NCBI GenBank assembly: GCA_937124575.1
Contig: CAKZKY010000295.1
Location: 1-38,412 of the forward strand
Source: an uncultured Pseudomonadota bacterium
GTDB taxonomy: Bacteria; Desulfobacterota; BSN033; UBA1163
DNA: 38,412 bases
Direction: 5' to 3'
The position numbers were made by a program, and so were the translations under genes. The notes beneath the pieces are model-generated. The model did not search any database, was not told the DNA's origin, and saw only the letters and a program-made list of their open reading frames with translations. Positions 25,514 to 33,882 of this stretch are shown piece after piece (position 1 is the first letter of the stretch; every line of letters begins with the position of its first letter).

Positions 25514-27034
25514 ATGCTCCTCATCCACCCTCCTGTGGTAAGACCTTGTGAACCTCCGGCAGGGATTGCCAGAATTTGTGGCGCCCTCAATCACTATGGA
25601 ATCCACTTCACTGTTCTGGAGGCAAATTTAGAAGGTCTCCTCGATCTCCTTAATTCTCAACCCTGCTCAGCGGACACCTGGACCTTACGGGCATTTCGTC
25701 ATCTTCTCCGCCATCTCAATTCCTTAAGAGATGGAGAGGCTTATAAAAAAGAGGGTCAATATCGCCGAGCCATCAACGATCTGAATCGACTTCTTAAGAT
25801 ATCCGGCATTTCCAATGGCGTCCGCTTGAGTCTGGTAAATTACGAACATGAAATGCTCACTCCGACAAGGAGCAGAGACCTCATACAGACGGCAAAACAT
25901 TTCGAGGAGAATCCCTTCTATCCCTATTTTAAAAAAAGGCTTGCTGGCCTTTTTAAAAAGTCCATGCCATCCCTGCTCGGCTTTTCGCTTAACTATTCAA
26001 GTCAGGCACTGACCACTTTTGCCATGATTGGCTTTCTTAAAAGGAATTACCCCGGAGTAAAAATCATTTTGGGCGGAGGGCTTGTGACTTCCTGGATGAG
26101 GAACCCGAATTGGAAAAATCCTTTTCAAGATTGGGTTGAACATCTTGTGGCAGGTCCCGGTGAAGTTCTCCTGCTTTCACTCCTCAATATCAAGGGGACC
26201 GGAAATATCCATTACAGGCCTCTTTATGACCCGTTTCCCTTGAAGGATTATTTCGCTCCTGGACTGATTCTCCCATACAGTGCTTCAAGCGGCTGTTACT
26301 GGAACCGATGTCTATTCTGCCCGGAGAGGGCTGAGGGAAACCCATATCATCCCATCCCTGAAGAAAAGGTGATGGATGATCTTCTCGCTCTCATCCATAA
26401 GCATCAGCCGGTCCTCATCCATCTCTTAGACAATGCGATCTCTCCGTCACTGATGAGAACCATTTCCCTACATCCCTTGGGAATCCCTTGGTATGGCTTT
26501 GCCAGAATCACCCGCCACCTGACAGACCTCGAATTCTGTCATGCCTTAAAACAATCAGGATGTGTGATGCTACAGCTTGGCTTAGAATCAGGAGATCAGA
26601 CCGTTCTCGATGCCTTACAAAAGGGAATCCAACTTGAAGAGGCTTCACTCACTTTGAAGAATCTAAAAAAGGCAGGGATTGCCACCTATCTCTATCTTCT
26701 TTTTGGAACTCCATCCGAAGGGTTGCCAGAAGCAAGAAGAACGCTGGAGTTTGTGGTGAAACACCATGAGAGCATTGATTTTTTGAACCTTTCCATCTTC
26801 AATATGCCAATCTATGGGCCGGAAGTCGAACAGATAGAGACAAGGGCCTTTTATGAAGGAGATCTTTCGCTTTATACAGGTTTTGATCATCCGAAGGGGT
26901 GGAGCCGTCCATTGGTCCGGCAATTCCTTGATAAAGAATTTAGACGACATCCCGCCATTACCCCCATTCTGAGGAGAGACCCACCTGTCTTCACCTCGAA
27001 TCACGCTCCGTTTTTCTCAGAAAAGACGCTTTAG
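25514..27034 (+). CDS. radical SAM protein with B12-binding-like N-terminal domain
   Basis: The 506-residue protein begins with LLIHPPVVRPCEPPAGIARI, typical of the B12-binding-like domain of this superfamily. A helical insertion covers about residues 50-150. The second half of the Rossmann-like domain (LLGFSLNYSSQ, then IILGGGLVTSWM) follows. The radical SAM domain starts near residue 255, with the cluster motif CYWNRCLFC; the spacing is CX4CX2C, not the canonical CX3CX2C. Later QLGLESGDQTVLDALQKGI and LYLLFGTPSE fit the Elp3/MiaB-like SAM barrel. No cobalamin-ligand DxHxxG motif is seen. The ATG at 25514 has no clear ribosome site. No neighbour suggests its substrate, so no function is assigned. 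Confidence 0.8.
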   Translation: MLLIHPPVVRPCEPPAGIARICGALNHYGIHFTVLEANLEGLLDLLNSQPCSADTWTLRAFRHLLRHLNSLRDGEAYKKEGQYRRAINDLNRLLKISGISNGVRLSLVNYEHEMLTPTRSRDLIQTAKHFEENPFYPYFKKRLAGLFKKSMPSLLGFSLNYSSQALTTFAMIGFLKRNYPGVKIILGGGLVTSWMRNPNWKNPFQDWVEHLVAGPGEVLLLSLLNIKGTGNIHYRPLYDPFPLKDYFAPGLILPYSASSGCYWNRCLFCPERAEGNPYHPIPEEKVMDDLLALIHKHQPVLIHLLDNAISPSLMRTISLHPLGIPWYGFARITRHLTDLEFCHALKQSGCVMLQLGLESGDQTVLDALQKGIQLEEASLTLKNLKKAGIATYLYLLFGTPSEGLPEARRTLEFVVKHHESIDFLNLSIFNMPIYGPEVEQIETRAFYEGDLSLYTGFDHPKGWSRPLVRQFLDKEFRRHPAITPILRRDPPVFTSNHAPFFSEKTL

Positions 27035-27073
27035 CTCACACCCCATCTCCAATCAATACAATTGAAATTCTCT

Positions 27074-28525
27074 TTAACTGATATTGAGAAGTCCCTTGAC
27101 CCGGTTGATTTTTGCTTCGATCTCTCCTTGGCGGCCAATCATGATGCGTTGTGCCATGGGCGAGCCCGCCCCATGCATCGACTCAATCAGATAGGCAACC
27201 GCACCCGCACCTGCCACCAAATTTTCAATCAAACGTAAGACCTTGATCCGGTCAACCACAGCAACACCTTGGGCGGCAGCCAAATACTTCTTAATGTAAG
27301 GCTCTGTCACGGGGTCTTCCATCTCTTTGGAAGATGGCAATGTCCCGATCAATCCTCCAGCAATATCGGTGGCCAGGCGCGCCAATTCGAAAGGAAAGCG
27401 GGTCACGTTAAGTTTGCAGACATTGGCCAAGAGCAGATCCACCTCATAGTTCCCGGCCTTCGTAGGATGTCCTAAGGCTGAGCAGGCAATGCCGCAAGCA
27501 AACATGGTTTCATTAAGATGAATCATTTCGACGATCTTATCTCGAATGTGGAAGGCATGCTCAACTCCATTCATCCGGGCGATCAGAGCGGTTGCTCCGA
27601 TGAGGACATCACCCACGCCTACCTTACATCCCCCATAACTCTGGCGGTGATAAGCGGCAAATCGCTCCACCAGCCTTCCGGATAGACCGACTTCTCCATT
27701 GAGAAAGATGCGCTCTTCGGGAACAAAGACATCCTCAAAGACTGCCATCACCTCCTGACCACCGAAGGTTGGATTCCCTGCATCAAATGATCCCAGACCT
27801 TCCAGCTTTCGGGTATCACTGGCTTGTCTTCCATAAATATACTTAACGCCTCTCGTATTCGTTGGAAGCGCAAAACAGATGGCCCAATCCTTCTCTTCCA
27901 AAGTCAGGTTGGTCGTAGGCATGACAATCATCTCATGGGAGTTAACCATACCCGTTTGGTGAAGCTTGGCCCCGCGCACCACCACGCCATCTCGCTTTCG
28001 CTCCACCACTCGCAGAAATAGATCCGGATCGGATTGGTCCTTGGGTCGTTTCGCCCGATCGCCCTTTGGATCGGTCATGGCCCCATCCACCACCAGATCT
28101 TCCTGCTGAATCCGGGACCAATATTTCCTGAAACGTGGATGGTAATTCGTGCCATGTTCCTGATCACATTCGTAGGTGACACTGAAGACCGCATTGGCCG
28201 CATCTAAACCTACGCACCGCTGGAAACAACATCCTGTCAGATTTCCGCAATGCCTCTGCATCATCACCTTCTTCACCAAGTCCTCCGCACTCTGATGGAG
28301 ATGGGTAAAACGATTGATCTCCTCCCCATTTAAAGAGGAACACGTTCGGAAAAGAGATCGTGTCTCATCACGATGGGCGCAATCGAAAGTGGCAGCCACG
28401 GCGCGAACCGATGGCGAGATCAAAGGATGCTCTGGTAGATCTTGCTCTCTCTTGCCCATCACATTGGCCTCTAAGCCCAGAGACTTGAGCGAAGCGATAT
28501 ACTCTTCCCCTTTTTTGAGTGCCAT
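27074..28525 (-). CDS. abfD: 4-hydroxybutyryl-CoA dehydratase / vinylacetyl-CoA isomerase family
   Basis: The 483-residue protein belongs to the 4-hydroxyphenylacetate 3-hydroxylase fold family of FAD proteins. It keeps all four [4Fe-4S] ligands of Clostridium aminobutyricum AbfD (Cys99, Cys103, His292, Cys299) at Cys100, Cys104, His293 and Cys300, a constant offset of one, so it is the dehydratase type rather than a monooxygenase. The reaction is dehydration of 4-hydroxybutyryl-CoA to crotonyl-CoA by a ketyl-radical route. The start at ATG 28525 follows AAGGAGG at seven bases; upstream in-frame ATGs fall in ettA or too near that site. It lies 22 bases after ettA, with no other 4-hydroxybutyrate gene nearby, so a related substrate is possible. 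Confidence 0.88.
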   Translation of the reverse strand: MALKKGEEYIASLKSLGLEANVMGKREQDLPEHPLISPSVRAVAATFDCAHRDETRSLFRTCSSLNGEEINRFTHLHQSAEDLVKKVMMQRHCGNLTGCCFQRCVGLDAANAVFSVTYECDQEHGTNYHPRFRKYWSRIQQEDLVVDGAMTDPKGDRAKRPKDQSDPDLFLRVVERKRDGVVVRGAKLHQTGMVNSHEMIVMPTTNLTLEEKDWAICFALPTNTRGVKYIYGRQASDTRKLEGLGSFDAGNPTFGGQEVMAVFEDVFVPEERIFLNGEVGLSGRLVERFAAYHRQSYGGCKVGVGDVLIGATALIARMNGVEHAFHIRDKIVEMIHLNETMFACGIACSALGHPTKAGNYEVDLLLANVCKLNVTRFPFELARLATDIAGGLIGTLPSSKEMEDPVTEPYIKKYLAAAQGVAVVDRIKVLRLIENLVAGAGAVAYLIESMHGAGSPMAQRIMIGRQGEIEAKINRVKGLLNIS

Positions 28526-28547
28526 CTCCATACCTCCTTTCCAGAAT

Positions 28548-30233
28548 CTATGACCTTGTGAGCTGGCGATACTTGATCCGATGCGGCTGATCTGCCTCCG
28601 CTCCAAGGCGACGCTTCCGGTCTGTTTCATAGTCTGAATAATTCCCTTCGAACCAGACCACCTTGCTCTCACCCTCAAACGCTAAAATATGGGTAGCGAT
28701 CCGATCGAGAAACCAGCGGTCATGACTGACTACGACGACCGTGCCACCAAAATTCTCCAGGGCCTGCTCCAGCGCCCGAAGCGTGTTCACATCGAGATCA
28801 TTCGTCGGTTCGTCAAGCAGAAGAACGTTCGCTCCCTCTTTGAGCATTCGTGCGAGGTGGACACGGTTACGCTCTCCGCCAGATAACATGCCCACCCTCT
28901 TCTGTTGATCCGTACCCGAGAAGTTGAACCGGGCGACATAGGCTCGTGAATTGATCTGTCGGTTTCCAAGCTGAATGGTATCCTTCTTCTCTGAAATCAC
29001 CTCCCAGATCGTCTGTTCCGGGTCGAGAATATCTCGGCTCTGATCCACATAGGCCATTTTCACCGTCTCCCCAACCCGTATGGTTCCAGAGTCAGGTTCT
29101 TCCTGGCCCGTGATAAGTCGAAGGAGTGTGGTCTTGCCTGCGCCATTGGGACCGATGATTCCGACGATCCCGCCCGGAGGCACTGAAAAGGTCAGATTCT
29201 CCATCAGAATCCTATCTCCATAGGTTTTAGTAACATTTCGGCACTCGATCACAACCTCTCCAAGCCGGGGGCCTGGTGGGATGTAGATTTCGAGCTCCTT
29301 AGCCAATCTCTCACTCTCTTTTCCAAGCAGGGCCTCATAGGAAGCGATTCGTGCTTTTGACTTGGCCCGCCTCCCCTTTGGCGTCATTCGAATCCACTCC
29401 AGTTCCCTCTGAAGCGTCTTCTGACGCTCACTCTCTGTCTTCTCCTCCTGCCTCAAACGATTCTCCTTCTGTTCAAGCCATGAAGAATAGTTCCCTTTCC
29501 ATGGAATGCCTTCTCCCCGATCCAGTTCCAGAATCCATCCTGCCACATTGTCCAGAAAGTAGCGATCATGGGTCACCGCAATGACCGTACCAGAATACCG
29601 TTTTAAATGCTGCTCAAGCCAGGCCACGGTCTCGGCATCGAGATGGTTGGTTGGTTCATCCAGAAGTAAAATGTCCGGCCTTCGGAGTAGAAGCCTGCAA
29701 AGTGCCACGCGCCTTCTTTCGCCACCCGAAAGGATTTTCACAGGCATCTCTCCTGGAGGACAGCGAAGCGCATCCATCGCCATCTCAAGGCGTGAATCAA
29801 GATCCCAGGCATTGAGCGCATCCAGTTTCTCCTGCACCTCGCCCTGTCGTTCGATCAGACGGTTCATCTCTTCATCTGAGAGAGGTTCTGAAAACTTCTC
29901 GCTGATCCGGTTAAATTCATTCAGTAGATCAACCGTCTCCTGGACTCCTTCCTCGACGATTTCGCGCACGGTTTTGGTCTCATCAAGCTTTGGTTCCTGT
30001 TCGAGAAAACCGATCGTGTAACCCGGCGTCAGGATCGTCTGCCCATTGAACTCTTTATCTTCGCCTGCGATGATTCGAAGTAAAGAACTTTTTCCTGATC
30101 CATTCAGGCCAATGACACCGATCTTGGCACCGTAAAAATAGGAGAGGGAGATATCTTTCAAGACTGGCTTTTTATCGTAGTACTTGTTCACCCTCATCAT
30201 AGTGTAAATGATCTTTTGTGATTCATCCGCCAT
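28548..30233 (-). CDS. ettA: energy-dependent translational throttle protein EttA (ABC-F)
   Basis: This 561-residue soluble ABC-F ATPase binds the ribosomal E site and gates the first peptide bond according to energy state. It has two ABC domains and no membrane part. The first has Walker A GLNGSGKSS, signature LSGGERRRVALCR and LLLDEPTNHLD. The linker is arginine-rich (RMTPKGRRAKSKARI), and the second domain has GPNGAGKTT, LSGGERNRVHLAR and LLLDEPTNDLD. The opening YTMMRVNKYYDKKPVLKDISLSYF, split at residues 10-33, and the toe-like insertion are typical of EttA among ABC-F types. AGGAGG lies 11 bases before the ATG, a little far. Confidence 0.93.
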   Translation of the reverse strand: MADESQKIIYTMMRVNKYYDKKPVLKDISLSYFYGAKIGVIGLNGSGKSSLLRIIAGEDKEFNGQTILTPGYTIGFLEQEPKLDETKTVREIVEEGVQETVDLLNEFNRISEKFSEPLSDEEMNRLIERQGEVQEKLDALNAWDLDSRLEMAMDALRCPPGEMPVKILSGGERRRVALCRLLLRRPDILLLDEPTNHLDAETVAWLEQHLKRYSGTVIAVTHDRYFLDNVAGWILELDRGEGIPWKGNYSSWLEQKENRLRQEEKTESERQKTLQRELEWIRMTPKGRRAKSKARIASYEALLGKESERLAKELEIYIPPGPRLGEVVIECRNVTKTYGDRILMENLTFSVPPGGIVGIIGPNGAGKTTLLRLITGQEEPDSGTIRVGETVKMAYVDQSRDILDPEQTIWEVISEKKDTIQLGNRQINSRAYVARFNFSGTDQQKRVGMLSGGERNRVHLARMLKEGANVLLLDEPTNDLDVNTLRALEQALENFGGTVVVVSHDRWFLDRIATHILAFEGESKVVWFEGNYSDYETDRKRRLGAEADQPHRIKYRQLTRS

Positions 30234-30291
30234 CTTGAGTGATACCTCCTGCTTTTATCAGTAATCCTTTAGAGGGATGAAAACTGTTATT

Positions 30292-30448
30292 TGGTCAAGG
30301 CTAAGGTAAGGGTGAGGATGCCGGTTTGGGCAAAGTAAATGGGTAAGGGAAATTGTTTCCGCCCGGGGTGGATCCGCCTATGGCGGAAAGACCAACCACC
30401 CAATCCATTATAACTAAACTGGCCTCTTTACCTTCACCTTTTGACCTT
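30292..30448. repeat. intergenic inverted-repeat element, GGTTA type, copy D
   Basis: The left arm has GGTCAAGGCTAAGGTAAGGG, GATGCCGGTTTGG and GTAAATGGGTAAGG. The right arm on the other strand has GGTCAAAAGGTGAAGGTAAAGAGGCCAGTTTAG, spanning about 30414-30446. A second small perfect hairpin, TCCGCC-TAT-GGCGGA, sits inside at 30373-30387. It lies between the nitroreductase gene and ettA. Confidence 0.55.
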
Positions 30449-30469
30449 CGGCTTCACTTTTTAAAATAA

Positions 30470-31351
30470 CTATCGCCACCTCACCTTAGGGGGTTGGCGT
30501 TGAACAAGGTTCGGATATTTGACGTCTGGGTAGCCAAGCCCCATCGCTGAGTAGCACCGATGATCTGCTGGAATACCCAGCCAGCGTTTGATCTTTGGTC
30601 CATGGTTTACTGCATTGACCAGAAACCCATTAAAACAGCACCCAAATCCTAAACTATGTGCCATTAAAGAACAGTGATACAGAGCCACCGAACAATTAAA
30701 GGCTGAAGAGCTGTCCCAGGATTCGGCATGGGTGATCATCACAACCGGCGCATGATAGAAGAGGCGATCCTCTCCCCGATTAAAAGCCTCACGGGCAACC
30801 CTCATTTTCGGAAGAGAATCCTTCAAATATTCGACCGTCTTCTTTCCTGCAACCAGAGAAAGTAAAAAACGGCTAAACCCTCCCTCCACTCTTGAAAAGA
30901 GCTTCTCATAAAATCGGATGGTCATCTGTCTTAAAGTTTCAATCTGATCTGGTGATCTCAGCACAATATAATGGACATTCTGGCTGTTTGTACCTGTTGG
31001 TCCATATCTTCCAGCATCAAGGATTTTTTTCAAAGTCTGCTCCGGAACCGGCTCAGAGGTGTATCTTCGCACCGAACGCCTCTCGCGTAAGAGAAGCTCC
31101 AACTCCTCCGGTGAAACAGCCGGAGTTTCCCCTCCCTTAGGATGTTTTTCCTGGAGCATCCCTTGATAGAGTATGGCTTCGCTTGGACAGACAGCAGCGC
31201 AATGACCACAACCAATGCACCATGCTCCTCGAACAACCTTGGCCATCTCCTCAGCCATCTCAAGCACGAAGCTCGGGCAAACCGCCACACACCGTTTACA
31301 GCCAATACATTTCTTTTCGATCACTTCTGGAGGGTTCGCTTCCCGTTTCAT
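30470..31351 (-). CDS. ferredoxin-nitroreductase fusion protein
   Basis: The 293-residue protein has two [4Fe-4S] motifs at its N-terminus, CIGCKRCVAVCP and CIGCGHCAAVCP (about residues 14-55), followed by an FMN nitroreductase domain (about 85-285) opening with RRSVRRYTSEPVPEQTL and containing ARYGPTGTNSQN and a late AMGLGYPD. Such proteins pass electrons from ferredoxin-like clusters to an FMN; substrates are varied and generally unknown. I start it at ATG 31351, where AAGGAG is nine bases upstream; a GTG at 31369 lies right next to its own purine run. It stands alone between tex and ettA, with repeat copy D downstream. Confidence 0.88.
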   Translation of the reverse strand: MKREANPPEVIEKKCIGCKRCVAVCPSFVLEMAEEMAKVVRGAWCIGCGHCAAVCPSEAILYQGMLQEKHPKGGETPAVSPEELELLLRERRSVRRYTSEPVPEQTLKKILDAGRYGPTGTNSQNVHYIVLRSPDQIETLRQMTIRFYEKLFSRVEGGFSRFLLSLVAGKKTVEYLKDSLPKMRVAREAFNRGEDRLFYHAPVVMITHAESWDSSSAFNCSVALYHCSLMAHSLGFGCCFNGFLVNAVNHGPKIKRWLGIPADHRCYSAMGLGYPDVKYPNLVQRQPPKVRWR

Positions 31352-31464
31352 CAATGAGTACTCCTTCACCTCTTAAGAAATTTGGTCAATGAAAATATAA
31401 CCAATCGATTGTTGTATGGATCCCCACGAGCGAAGCCCTTGGTCTTCTGCGAAGGTGGATAAAG

Positions 31465-33729
31465 TTATGGCCTTCTGTTTCTGAAGGCCTCGGCAAATGG
31501 ATTATTGGTGAACGTATTCTTCTGCTTTGGCCGGATCTCCTGTCTCTTCTCTTCCTTCCTTTTCTCCTTCCCTTTTGAAGCCCCATCGGAAACAGGCTGA
31601 CTACCCTTCATGGAAAGGGAAATCCGTCTCCTCTCGAGGTCCACTTCCAATACCGTCACCCATACCTTTTGATGAACCTTCACGACCTCTGCTGGATTTT
31701 TTATAAACCGGTTCGAAAGTTCACTGATATGCACCAGCCCATCTTGATGAACGCCAATGTCAACGAAGACGCCAAAGGCCGTAATATTTGTCACAATTCC
31801 TGGAAGCTTCATTCCAGGCCTGACATCCTCGATTTTTTCAACCCCATCGGCAAAATGGAAGGTTTCGAACTGCTCACGAGGATCGCGGCCAGGCTTGGCG
31901 AGCTCCGACAGAATATCGCTCAGCGTGGGAAGCCCCACCTTATCGGAGACGTACTGTTTCAGATCGATTCTCTCCCGAAGCTTCTCCTCACGCATCAGAT
32001 CCAGAACTGTGCAGCCCAGATCCCTGGCCATGGCATCCACAATGGGATAGCTCTCTGGATGGACAGCGCTTCGATCGAGCGGGTTTTCTCCGTCCCGGAT
32101 ACGTAAAAATCCAGCCGCCTGTTCAAAGGCCTTAGGTCCCAAGCGAGGGACCTGTTTCAATGCTTCCCTCGATCGAAATGGTCCATGCTGGTTCCGGTAC
32201 TCCACAATCCCTCTGGCAAGCTGAGGTCCTAAGCCCGAAACATAGCTCAGAAGCTGTTTGCTTGCCGTATTGACCTCAACACCCACATGGTTCACACAGC
32301 TTATCACGATGTCGTCGAGACTGTTTTTTAACGCACCCTGATCCACATCGTGTTGATATTGGCCAACGCCGATTGACTTTGGATCAATCTTAACCAGTTC
32401 TGCCAACGGGTCCATCAGCCTTCGTCCAATGGAAACAGCTCCGCGCACGGTTACATCCTGATCAGGGAATTCCTCCCTGGCTGCTTCAGAAGCTGAATAA
32501 ACGGAGGCTCCACTCTCGTTGACCATCACTAATTGTATCTCCTTAGAGAGATTAAGGCTCCTGATAAAGGCCTCTGTCTCCCTTCCACCTGTCCCATTCC
32601 CAACGGCAATGGCCTCTATGCTAAAACGTTCACATATCTCTCGGATCTTTGAACCGGCCTCTATGGCAGCCGATTCAGACTGGAGGGGATAGATGATTTC
32701 GTGATGCAGAAGTTTGCCCTGGCGATCGAGGCAGACCACTTTACACCCGGTCCGAAAACCAGGATCGATGGCAAGCACATTCTTCTGGCCAAGGGGCGGA
32801 GCAAGAAGTAGTTGTCGGAGGTTTTCCGCAAAGACCTTGATGGCCTCCTCATCTGCCCGCTTCTTAGTTGCCAGCCGTATCTCTGTCTCCATCGAAGAAG
32901 AAAGAAGTCTTTTATAACTGTCATGCACAGCCATCTTAACCTGTTCTGATGGAGGTCCTTCCCCTTTGACAAAAAGGGTTTCGAGAATGCTTAAGGCTTC
33001 CTCTTCGGGAGGTAAAACCCTTAAGGTAAGAAACCCCTCCTTGTCTCCTCGCCTCATGGCAAGAACCCTATGAGAGGGCGCAGTGCTAACCGGTTCTTCC
33101 CAGTCGAAATAATCTTTATACTTAATCCCTTCAGCCATTTTCTCAGGAATCACCTTTGATTTAAAAACGGCCTTCAAAAAATAGAAATCGCGCATCCTGG
33201 CACGGGCAGTCTGATCTTCATTGACCCACTCTGCAATGATGTCTCGTGCTCCTGCAAGAGCGTCATCGGCAGATTCAACCCTCTTCTCAGGATCAACGAA
33301 AGCCAATGCTTCAGCCATCGGATCCATCTCCTCCTGTTCAAAAAGGCGCTGGGCTAAGGGTTCGAGTCCCTTTTCTCTGGCAACGGTTGCCCGGGTCCTC
33401 CGTTTCGGCCGGTAAGGCAGATAGAGATCTTCGAGGACAACCATGGTCTCAGCCGCAAGGATCTTCTCCTTTAACCCATCCGGGAGCTGTCCCCGCTCCT
33501 CAAGAGATTTAAGAATCGCTTCTCGACGCTTATCTAATTCAGCAAGTTGATTCAGCCGATCTCGAATCGCTGTGATGGCAACCTCATCCAGAGAACCGGT
33601 GGCCTCTTTTCGGTATCGGGCAATAAAGGGAATGGTTGCCCCCTCATCCAAAAGTTCAGCGGTAGCCTGGACCTGTTGTGGGGTGAGACGGAGTTCCTGC
33701 GCAATCTTCTGAACATGTATCTGGCTCAT
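31465..33729 (-). CDS. tex: Tex-family RNA-binding transcription accessory protein
   Basis: The 754-residue cytoplasmic protein has the Tex/Spt6 plan: a helical N-terminal domain with LLDEGATIPFIARYRKEATGSLDE, and a YqgF/RuvC-like domain near residues 320-450 containing NVLAIDPGFRTGCK. Two helix-hairpin-helix motifs follow (for example LVKIDPKSIGVGQYQHDVDQ, then ASKQLLSYVSGLGPQLARGI). An S1 domain occupies about 640-710 (GMKLPGIVTNITAFGVFVDIG), and a basic tail ends the protein. It binds nucleic acid and affects transcription and stress survival in several bacteria. The start at ATG 33729 follows AAGGA at seven bases; the frame is open 36 codons further but without a ribosome site. Confidence 0.95.
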   Translation of the reverse strand: MSQIHVQKIAQELRLTPQQVQATAELLDEGATIPFIARYRKEATGSLDEVAITAIRDRLNQLAELDKRREAILKSLEERGQLPDGLKEKILAAETMVVLEDLYLPYRPKRRTRATVAREKGLEPLAQRLFEQEEMDPMAEALAFVDPEKRVESADDALAGARDIIAEWVNEDQTARARMRDFYFLKAVFKSKVIPEKMAEGIKYKDYFDWEEPVSTAPSHRVLAMRRGDKEGFLTLRVLPPEEEALSILETLFVKGEGPPSEQVKMAVHDSYKRLLSSSMETEIRLATKKRADEEAIKVFAENLRQLLLAPPLGQKNVLAIDPGFRTGCKVVCLDRQGKLLHHEIIYPLQSESAAIEAGSKIREICERFSIEAIAVGNGTGGRETEAFIRSLNLSKEIQLVMVNESGASVYSASEAAREEFPDQDVTVRGAVSIGRRLMDPLAELVKIDPKSIGVGQYQHDVDQGALKNSLDDIVISCVNHVGVEVNTASKQLLSYVSGLGPQLARGIVEYRNQHGPFRSREALKQVPRLGPKAFEQAAGFLRIRDGENPLDRSAVHPESYPIVDAMARDLGCTVLDLMREEKLRERIDLKQYVSDKVGLPTLSDILSELAKPGRDPREQFETFHFADGVEKIEDVRPGMKLPGIVTNITAFGVFVDIGVHQDGLVHISELSNRFIKNPAEVVKVHQKVWVTVLEVDLERRRISLSMKGSQPVSDGASKGKEKRKEEKRQEIRPKQKNTFTNNPFAEAFRNRRP

Positions 33730-33882
33730 AGCATATCCTTCAAAAGAAGTTAAATGAATCCCTTTTTCACAATGAACGAAAGGAATCGTAACAGAGTCTT
33801 GACCGAGGTTCAATGATGAGGGTGAGAAGTTATCCATTCTGTAAGTGTTCGAGACGAAAGCGGTCAGACACGTGGGGCTTAA

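Noticed and set aside
31469-31489. Inverted repeat GGCCTTC / GAAGGCC at the end of tex
   Set aside because: It overlaps the tex stop region and is followed by only a weak T-run, so I do not call it a terminator.
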